The notes under the pieces: model-generated | Told to the model about the DNA's origin: nothing | The model's database searches: none | What the model saw: the letters and a program-made list of their open reading frames with translations, nothing else | DNA from: Monodelphis domestica | Lineage: Eukaryota; Chordata; Mammalia; Didelphimorphia; Didelphidae | Direction: 5' to 3' | Assembly (NCBI RefSeq): GCF_027887165.1 | Contig: NC_077228.1 | Coordinates: forward strand, 208,746,643-208,810,642 | Length of the DNA: 64,000 bases | In this document: piece after piece, positions 55,987 to 64,000 of the stretch | Layout of the letters: each line of letters starts with the position of its first letter | Numbering within the stretch: position 1 is the first letter of the stretch | Program-made: the position numbers and the translations under genes

Positions 55987-58870
55987 TGGTCTTAAAGTCT
56001 TTCCCAAAGATCTGACAACTATACTATTCTGTTTTCGCCTAATTTGCTTATAGTTTCCTTCTTTATATTCAGGTCATTCACCAAGTATGAGTTTATCTTG
56101 TTGTAGGGTGTGAGGTGTTGATCCAATTCTAATCTCTCCCACACTGTCTTCCAGTTTTCCCAGCAGTTTTTATTAAACAGTGGATTTTTGTCCCCAAAAC
56201 TGGGGTCTTTGGGTTTGTCATAGACTGTCTTGCTGAGGTCACTTACCCCAACTCTATTCCACTGATCCTCCTTTCTGTCTCTTAGCCAGTACCAAATTGT
56301 TTTGATGACCACTGCTTTATAATATAGTTTGAGATCTGGGAATACAAGTCCTCCTTCCTTTGCATTTTTTTTTTCATTATTTCCCTGGATATCCTTGCTC
56401 TTTTGTTCTTCCAAATGAACTTTGTTATGTTTTTTTCTAAATCAGTAAAAAATTTTTTTGGAAGTTCCATGGGTATGGCACTAAATAGGTAGATAAGTTT
56501 GGGTAGGATGGTCATTTTTATTATATTGGCTCATCCTACCCACTGAGCAGTTAATGTTTTTCCAATTGCTCAAGTCTAGTTTTAATTGTGTGGAGAGAGT
56601 TTTGTCGTTGTGTTCATATAGTTCCTGTGTTTGCCTCAGCAGATAGATTCCTAAGTATTTTTTATTGTCTAGGGTGATTTTAAATGCAATTTCTCTTTCC
56701 AGTTCTTGCTGCTGAGATGTGTTGGAGATATTAAGAAGTGCTGATGTCTTATGTGGGTTTATTTTGTATCCTGCAACCTTGCTAAAGTTGTTGATTATTT
56801 TGACTAGTTTTTTGGTTGATTCTCTAGGATTCTTTAAGTAGACCATCAAATCATTTGCAAAGAGTGATAGCTTGGTCTCCTCATTGGCTTTTAATAACTT
56901 CAATTTCTTTTTCTTCTCTAATTGCTACTACTAGTGTTACTGGTATAATGTTAAATAATAGAGGTGATAATGGGCATCCTTGTTTCACTCCTGATCTTAT
57001 TGGGAATGCATCTAGTTTATACCCACTGCAGATGATGTTTGCTGAAAGTTTTAGATATATACTATTTATTATTTTTAGGAAATATCCTTCTATTCCTATA
57101 CTTTCTGGTGTTTTCAATAGGAATGGGTGTTGTATTTTATTGAGATAATCATGTGATTTTTGTTGGTTTGCTTGTTAATATGGTTAATTATGTGGATGAT
57201 TTTCCTAATATTGAACCATTCTTGCATTCCTGGTAAGAATCCTACCTGTTCATAGTGGATACCCTTGTGATGACTTGCCAGAGTCTTTTTGCTAGTATCC
57301 TATTTAAGATTTTTGCATCTATATTTATTAAGGAGATTGGTCTATAGTTTTCTTTCTCTGTTTTTGACCTGTCTGGCTTTGGGATCAGTACCATATTTGT
57401 GTCGTAAAATGAATTTGGTAGAACCCCTTCTTGGCTTATTCTGTCAAATAGTTTGTGTAATATTGGGATTAGTTGTTCTTTGAATGTTTGATAGTATTCA
57501 TTTGTGAATCCATCAGGACCTGGGGATTTTTCCTTAGGGAGTTCTTTGATGGCTTGTTCAATTTCTTTTTCTGATATGGGGTTGTTTAGGTAATGTATTT
57601 CTTCCTCTGTTAGTCTAGAGAATTTATATTTTTGCAAGTATTCATCCATATCACCAAGATTGCCATATTTTTTGCCATATAATTGAGCATAAAATTTCTA
57701 ATGATTGCCTTAATTTCCTCTTCATTAGAGGTGAGGTCTCCCTTTTCATCTTGGATAATGTCAGTTTGGTTTCCTTCTTCCCTTTTTTTAATTATACTGA
57801 CCAGTACTTTGGCTGTCTTCTTTGTTTTTTCAAAGTACCAGCTTCTAGTCTTATTTATTAAATCAATATTTCTTTGACTTTCAATTTTATTAATTTTTCC
57901 TTTGATATTTAGGATCTCTAATTTAGTCTTCATCTGAGGATTTTTAATTTGTTCACTTTGTAGTTTTCTAATTGGCATGCCTACTTCTTTGACCTCTGCC
58001 CTCCCTAATTTGTTAATATATGAACTCAGGGATATACATTTCCCCCTAAATACTGCTTTGGCTGCATCCCATAAGTTTTGAAAGAATGTTTCATCGTTGT
58101 CCTTTTCTTCAATGAAGTTATCAATTGTTTCTATGATTTGTTCTTTAACTAACCAGTTTCGGAGAATCCTATTGCTTAATTTCCAATTAATTTTTTATTT
58201 ACCTTTCCATTTGCCCTTACTTATTATTTTCATTGCATTGTGATCTGAGAAGGTTGCATTTATTATTTCTGCTCTTTTGCACTTGTTTGCAAGGTTTTTG
58301 TGCCGTAATACATGGTCAGTCTTTGTGAATGTACCATTTGCTGCTGAAAAGAAGGTATATTCCTTTTTGTTCATGTTAATTTTTCTCCACGAATCTACTA
58401 ATTTGAATTTTTCTAAGATTTCATTCATTTCTCTTACCTCTTTCTTATTTATTTTTTGATTTGATTTATCTAGTTTGGATAGAGGAAGGTTCAGGTCTCC
58501 TACTAGTATAGTTTTTCTATGAATTTCATCTTTGATCTCCACTAGTTTCTCCTTTAGAAATTTGGATGCTATGCCATTTGCTCCATATATGTTGAGTACG
58601 GACATTTCCTCATTGTATATGCTGCCTTTTATCAGTATGTAATTACCTTCCCTATCTCTTTTAACTAGATTTATTTTTACTTTGGCTTTGTAAGATATCA
58701 TGATTGTGACTTCTGCCTTCTTTTCATCAGTTGATGCCCAATAGATTTGGTTCCATTCTCTTACTTTCACCATATGCATATCTACCTTCTTCATGTGTGT
58801 TTCTTATAGATAGTATATGGTAGGTTTTTGGATTCTAATCCACTCTGCTATTTGCTTGTGTTTTATGGAT
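55987..58870 (-). pseudogene. L1 ORF2, second copy (endonuclease to RT, C-terminus cut)
   Basis: Endonuclease 58195-58794 and a little upstream: QETHMKK at the N-terminal end, intact VGDLNLPLSK, and SDHNAMKI. Fingers 57242-57649: [16 protein letters not shown] and [26 protein letters not shown] active site reads LFANDLMVYL (FAND in place of FADD) in 56481-56903, so catalysis is lost here. The frame ends at the junction near 55987 (LGENRIV). Frameshifts separate the parts. Confidence 0.88.
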
Positions 58871-59657
58871 GAGTTCATTCCATTCACATTCAGAGTTATG
58901 ATTACTAGCTGTGTATTACCCAGCATTCTGATTTCTACTCCTGTTCCTGCCTTTTCTTCTTTCACTATTTCCTTCTACACCAATGTTTGTTTTTAGTCAA
59001 CCCCCCTAGTTTCCACCCTTGTTTTACTTCCCTTTCTACCCCCTCCCTTCTTATTTCCCCCCTTATTTGCCTTACAGTCTTTCTAAACTACTCTCCACCT
59101 TCCCCCTCCCTTGTACTACTTCCCTCCCCACCAGTCTGTTTGTTACCCTTCTACTCCCCTATAAGGCACAAATCTATTCTCTTCTCCAATGGATTGGATT
59201 GTTCTTCCCTCTTTGGGTCAATTTCAATGCAGGTAAGAGTTAAATATTTCCTATCTCCAACCTTTTTACCCTTCCAGTGTATTGATGTTCTCCCCCATCC
59301 CGCCATGAGCTTCTTTGTGACATATAAATTTACCCCCTTTTGTTTCTTTTCCCATTTCTTTTAGTATTAACCTCTTTTTTAGCTCTAGTTGTATATAGAT
59401 TTACCTATATATACACATGTATATGCATTCATGCATACATATATCTATATATCTATTATCTCTTGTCATTTCATCCTTTACAGTTTGTCACTATTCCCTC
59501 TAAGTGTAATTCTTCTAGCTGCCCAGTTGAAAATAACAATTTTTAAGAGTTATCAATGACCTCTTTTCTTAAAGGGATTCATATCATTTTAACTTATTGA
59601 GTCTCTTAAAAAAAGTGTTTTTCTTTTGTTTTGTTTTTCTTTTTTCCCCACTCCTTT

Positions 59658-60757
59658 TTAATTACGTTTAGATAATTCCCTTGATTTCTGTGCTTGGGAA
59701 TCAAATTTTCTGTACAGGTCTGGTCTTTTCTTTACAAATTCTTGGAATTCTTCTATTTTGTTGAATGAACATACTTTCCCCTCTAAGAATATAGTCAGTT
59801 TTGCTGGGTAGTTGATTCTTGGTTGTATACCTAGATCCTTTGCTTTCTGGAATATCATATTCCATGCCTTTTGGTCCTTCAGTGTGGATGCTGCCAGATC
59901 CTGTGTTATCTTCACTGTGGTTCCGTGTTATCTGAATGATTTCTTGTCAGCTTGTAATATTTTTTCCTTGGTCTGATAGTTCTTGAATTTGGCTATAATA
60001 TTCCTGTTGTTGTCAGTTGTTGTCAGTTGTTGTCAGTTGGCGATTAAGTACAGGAGGTGATCTATGGATTCTTTCAATCTCCACTTTTCCCTTTTGTTCT
60101 AGAATATTGGGGCAGTTTTCTTGAATAATTTCCTGTAATATTATGTCCAGGCTTTTTCTTTTGTCATGGTCTTCTGGCAGACCAATGATTCTTAACATGT
60201 TTCTCTTTGAACGATTTTCTAAATCCTCTGTTTTGTGAATGAGATGCTTCAGATTTTCCTCAGTTTTTTCATTGTTTTGTTTTTGTTTTACAGTGTCCTG
60301 CTGCCTTGTGAGGTCACTTAATTCTGGTTGTATTCTGGTTCTTAAAAACTGGATTTCATCCCTGGCTTTTTGGTCATCCTCCTTCTGGTCTGATTTTCTT
60401 TGGAGGTCATCTTTCATTTTCTTTGCCTCATCTTTCATCTCCTTTGCCTCATTTTCAAGCTGGTTGATTTTGGCTTTTAAGAGACTATTTTCTCTTTCCA
60501 GATGACTTATGTTAGTTTTTAAATTATTTTCCCAATTTTCTTCAGCCTCTCATAATTGTGTTTTGAATTGCATTTTGAGTTCTTCCAAAGCCTGTATTCA
60601 ATTCGCTGGAATTTCTATTTTATTACTTGCCGCCTCCTGTGTATTGTTTGTTCTTTGTTCGTTGCCTGTGCAGAAGCTGTCAGTTCTTTTTCTGTTGTTT
60701 GCTCATATTTACCCCTTCTTTTCTCCCCCTATTTGTTTGTGCTCTTGCTCCTCTCAT
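59658..60757 (-). pseudogene. L1 ORF1, broken
   Basis: Predicted start ATG at 60757-60755 (MRGARAQT...). A coiled coil rich in K/E/Q spans about 60560-60250, followed by the RRM-like part beginning NMLRIIGLPEDHDK (60013-60438) and the C-terminal part LAASTLKDQKAWNMIFQKAKDLGI (59658-59915). A stop shortly after the start, one frameshift and a three-fold 10-bp repeat (gttgtcagtt, about 60009-60038) disrupt the frame. Normal length would be near 365 residues. Confidence 0.85.
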
Positions 60758-60930
60758 TTTTTTGGTTTTGGGACTTTCTGTTAGTCTCCCCTCTTGGAGC
60801 TTTGTCAGATCTCTCAGTGCAGTCTCTGGGGGAGTAGTGTTAGAGTTTGAGCTTCCCTGTCCTCTGGAGGCTTTTGATTGGATTATAGTCGAGCAGTTAG
60901 TGAGGGAGGGGTATTGGAAATTAGTATTAT

Positions 60931-61502
60931 CTGAGCTCTGAAGAGTTTGATGGAATTAAGTTCAGCTGGGTTGGGCTGGATGTGCCCTGAGGCCAAAACC
61001 TCCTTGAAGGCTGGAGCAATATGGAGTGTGTCAGCCCTTCTTACCAGGCTGCCACCTCTTCGCTCCCTCTCCAGCTGATTTCCCACTGCCTGTGTTTGAC
61101 ACTCTGAGCCTGACATAACACTGCTCACAAGGTGCACCCTCTAGACCAGTGCCTTTGCTTCCCCCAAGAGGTTTCTGTAGTCTTAGCACTCTGGGGGGTG
61201 AGGGGTCCTGGCTTTCCTGAGCTCTGATGACTTTTGTTGGGATAAAGTTCCCCTGGGTTGGGCTAGATGTTCTCTGAGGCCAAAAACTCCTGGAAGGCTG
61301 GAGTAAAAATGAGGGTATCAGCCATCCTGTCCAGGCTGCCAGCTCTTCGCTCCCTCTCCAGCTGCCTTCCTGCCACCTGTGTTCAATGCTCTGAGACTGA
61401 CACAGCCCTGCCTGCAAGGTACACCCTCCAGACCAGTGCCTTTGCCCGCCCAGAGGTTCCCACTGCCTTTGGCGGCTTAGCACTCTAGGTGGGGGTGGGG
61501 AT
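60931..61502 (-). promoter_or_regulatory. Two 286-bp tandem units in the L1 5' UTR
   Basis: Units start at 60931 and 61217, both with 'ctgagctctga'. Shared blocks at the same offset include 'gggttgggct', 'ctgaggccaaaa', 'ggaaggctggagtaa' or its variant, 'tcttcgctccctctccagct', 'agaccagtgcctttgc' and 'cttagcactct'. They are GC-richer than the L1 body. By analogy with mouse L1 monomers they may be promoter units; this is inference from layout only. Confidence 0.8.
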
Positions 61503-61849
61503 ACGTCCTGGTACCTTTCCTCTGCCTTTCCCCTAAGCCCAAGTGTTCTCGGATTCCGGCTTTTGAGGGGCTTACCTTTTGAATTGAGTTGAGCAGGAAG
61601 ATTCCCCGGGTTTGTCTTGTTGTTAGGTTTGATTTTTAGTCCCCTGGGAGCATTTTGTTTGTGATCGGTAAGGAATGGTTTTTAGAGGTCTGAACTATTG
61701 CTGCTTCTAAGCTGTCATCTTGACTCCATCCTCTCTTTCTTCTCAGTTATTTCTTATATAAGGTAAATCCTTAAAGTTTCTACAGATGAGATTTTGTTCA
61801 TTGCATCAATCCCTATAACCCTGGAGAGTCCTTTTCATTTTATTTGTGA

Positions 61850-61970
61850 TTATTCAGCTTAACTATCCACACAGAAATTAATTTCTATTTAGCATACATT
61901 TTGTAAATGTCTATGTATGCAGAGAATTATGCTAGGTACTAGGATTGCAGAAACAAAAAAGAAATAGTCA
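61850..61970. repeat. MIR/Ther-like fragment
   Basis: 'gcatacattttgtaaatgtc' followed by 'tgctaggtactaggattgca' resembles the ancient repeat also seen at 51530-51770. Confidence 0.4.
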
Positions 61971-61971
61971 T

Positions 61972-62461
61972 TGTTCAATCATCCAGGAGTCAGACTAAGT
62001 TGAAGCTGAGCTCCAAGCCACGATCCAAGCCACAGTCTCCAACAAAACTCCCTAGAATACTTTCCCCAGTCAGACTATTTCCTGAAGATAATCTCTTAAG
62101 ATTATCTTCTCAAAGACAATCTGCCTCAAACCAAAGGATTTTGTGGCCTTTATGGTGGCTCCTTGTCCTTTCCCCTCTTCATAGGGGCCAATCACAGTTT
62201 CCAAATTGCCTAACCTGCCCAGTGTCTGTGGGATCACTTCTCACCTTCTGAGGTTTAAGTTCTCATCTTCTGAAGCTTCAGTTCTCTCTAAGGGTGTGAA
62301 TTTTCTAAAATTCACCTTCTTGGGAGGTGAATACTCATCTTGTGTGATTGAGTTCCTGAGGGTATGAATTCACTAAGTGGTATTTGAGCTCCTCCACCTA
62401 ATTTAAGCTTGTGTTGATTCAATCAAAAAATAGAGGAAGGAGAGTTAATCCTGCTTTCACA
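61972..62461 (-). mobile_element. LTR-like element, antisense
   Basis: The right end 'aggagagttaatcctgcttt' + 'caca' matches the end of the antisense LTR at 35282-35993 ('gggagagttagtcctacctt' + 'caca'). The middle has a CCAAT-type word ('gggccaatcaca') and repeated 'ttctgagg' and 'gtgtgaatt' motifs. No target duplication found; about 490 bp, so shorter than its relatives. Confidence 0.6.
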
Positions 62462-64000
62462 ATCTGGTGACATACTTAAGTTAGTGTTAACTCAGGATAG
62501 ACAGTAGAGTAAAGGATTCTCTTTCAAAGGTCGGAGATGGAATGGTGAATTTAGGAATTGGCTGGAATGTAGAGTACGTAAAGTGGAGTAATATGGAATA
62601 TCTCTAAAAAGTGTAGATTCTAGTTGTTTTGTGGAGGGTTGCGTGTGTCATGTTGAGTGTGTATTTTATGCTAGTACCAGTAAGAAGCTATTCAATATTT
62701 TAGAATGGAGAGTGACGTGATCAGACCTATGTTTTAAGAATATTACTTTAATAATTGTTTGGAACATTGATTGGATTGGAGATGGGGGTGATAATTTTAA
62801 ACAAGGAGGAAAATTAAGAGGTTATTTTAATAGTCTGGGTATAAGATGATGAGGACCTGAATTTAGGTAGGAAAAATTGGCTGAATGATATTGCCTATTG
62901 TGCTATGTAATTGAAGTCGATAAAGATGACTCTTCAGTACATATATCTTGGTAATTGTAGGGTCAGATGAACTAGGCGAAGAATTGAGGAGGCAGAAGAA
63001 CAGGCTGGATTGCATTTGATAAAATTGCTTAGTGCTTTCAATGACCCCAAGATTTTCCTTCAAATAGAATCCCATACTTTCATCATGATTATTCCTTTGA
63101 TGATGTAATGCTAAATCACTATGAATCATGGAACTTTTTTAAGGAATAGAAATTCTAAGGCACACAGAGAACAATGAAAGGGGAAGGGTGGTGAGAATGA
63201 CAAATTCTAGTATATAGATAGCATGGAAAAGAATTAAATTTCACATAGGACGTGATGTATTATCAAAGATGTAGGAATTGAGAGAGTTGATTCTCTTTTT
63301 TTAAAATGAAAAATGATGACAGATGGGCAGCCTAATTGCTGTGTTGGTAACTGGAATGTTGTCAAGCTATCTAGGTGAAGGATACTAAAGGATCTCTCTT
63401 GGAATATTTATAGGAAGACAAGTTTAAAAGTTATAAAAGATGAGAAAAATTTGATGAATAATGATTTTGCTTTGGGGGAGAAAATACTTTTATAAGATCA
63501 TGGCTCATTTGACATTGAAAAAGAAAAATACTAAAATTACATTTCCTGGCACTTAATAAAATACTCATTGAATTTAATCAATTAAATTTTGATTATAAGC
63601 CAAATACAACTAAAACAAACAAATTTTGAAGAAAGGAATTTGGGAAAAACTTTTCATTATTAAATGGAAGAAAAAATAATAAAATAATGTGTGGTTTCCC
63701 CCAAATAACAGAAACCATGGGAATAATAAATATTATTTATTAAGTGTAATGTTACTCTGGGGCTAGGGTTAGAGACTGGGCCTTTAATTTCACTGGCATA
63801 GGGAGCTACCAGATGATGAAACTCTCTACCAGAGTAAGTTGGCCCCCTTTTCCTCATGTTATATTCTTTTCTTTTTTAACATTCATTTTAACATTTTGAG
63901 TTCCAAATTCTTTCCTTCCATCCTACTCCTTCCACAGTCATTGAGAAGGTAAGAAATATGATACCCATTGTACATATCAAGTCTATGTTATTTTCTTAAG
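62462..64000. other. Right flank, no gene recognised
   Basis: AT-rich sequence. Bases 62690-62860 ('gagtgacgtgatcagaccta', 'ttttaatagtctgggtataa') match the style of an ancient mammalian repeat I cannot name. Nothing else is supported. Confidence 0.45.

Larger units (their letters stand above)
53190..61731 (-). mobile_element. Antisense L1 with ORF2 segment duplicated (chimeric L1)
   Basis: Runs from the 3' tail ('tttttccattttaataaatt') to the 5' end (on the minus strand 'ggatggagtcaagatgacag'). Near 55986 the sequence jumps back: 54390-55985 and 55987-57577 are homologous, about 1.6 kb each and roughly 92-93% alike by eye. Total 8.5 kb, against about 7 kb without the duplication. I could not find matching target duplications at the two outer ends. 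This fits a recombinant of two L1 copies better than one simple insertion. Confidence 0.85.

Noticed and set aside
1..64000. CRISPR arrays, operons, phage or plasmid features
   Set aside because: The regular repeats are SINEs, L1 segments or microsatellites, and the DNA is plainly vertebrate.
1..64000. tRNA or other small-RNA genes
   Set aside because: The B-box-like words (GTTCAAATCC) all sit inside tRNA-derived SINEs with degenerate, non-folding heads. No complete tRNA cloverleaf was seen by eye; a tRNAscan-SE run would settle it.

Overview
This is eukaryotic genomic DNA, almost certainly from a marsupial. It is AT-rich and packed with L1 LINEs of a recognisable marsupial type. It also holds tRNA-derived SINEs with either an L1-type A-rich tail or an RTE-type tail, older MIR/CORE-SINE, L2 and CR1 remnants, hAT and Tigger DNA transposons and endogenous-retrovirus LTRs. 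I would guess an opossum-like genome, but the sequence alone does not fix the species. There are no bacterial features: no operons, ribosome binding sites or CRISPR arrays.

Layout. Positions 1-15,100 are intergenic, with a dense SINE cluster at 4.2-7.9 kb and short L1, L2 and CR1 pieces. Positions 15,110-16,080 are the only genic landmark: a CpG island with GC boxes, an inverted CCAAT box, a CRE-like site and a strong splice donor at 16,032 on the plus strand. This looks like the TATA-less promoter and non-coding first exon of a housekeeping-type gene that I cannot name. The next 3-4 kb has few young repeats and reads as the start of intron 1; the rest of the window is probably intron too. 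No coding exon was recognised.

From about 24 kb to 61.7 kb the window is nearly wall-to-wall retrotransposon. (i) An old plus-strand L1 at 25.2-29.4 kb is broken by a younger L1, a SINE, an antisense L1 that seems to carry a 3' transduction, and a hAT element. (ii) An antisense L1 at 29.8-33.7 kb is broken by an ERV piece with one LTR and part of gag. (iii) A large antisense L1 spread over 34.8-50.2 kb is split by two LTRs, a 5.6-kb plus-strand L1, a SINE at the same target site, a third LTR-like piece, an LTR that itself holds a hAT element, and a 31-bp inverted-repeat element. (iv) An antisense L1 at 53.2-61.7 kb has a 1.6-kb stretch of ORF2 present twice, and tandem 286-bp units in its 5' UTR.

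All L1 and ERV reading frames are broken by frameshifts, stops, deletions or loss of catalytic residues. I see no functioning accessory gene system. The most interesting material is the insertion history: nested target-site duplications, a chimeric L1, a probable 3' transduction and L1 5'-UTR monomers, plus the unassigned CpG-island promoter. Repeat family names rest on remembered consensus features, and boundaries without target-site duplications are good to roughly 10-50 bases.
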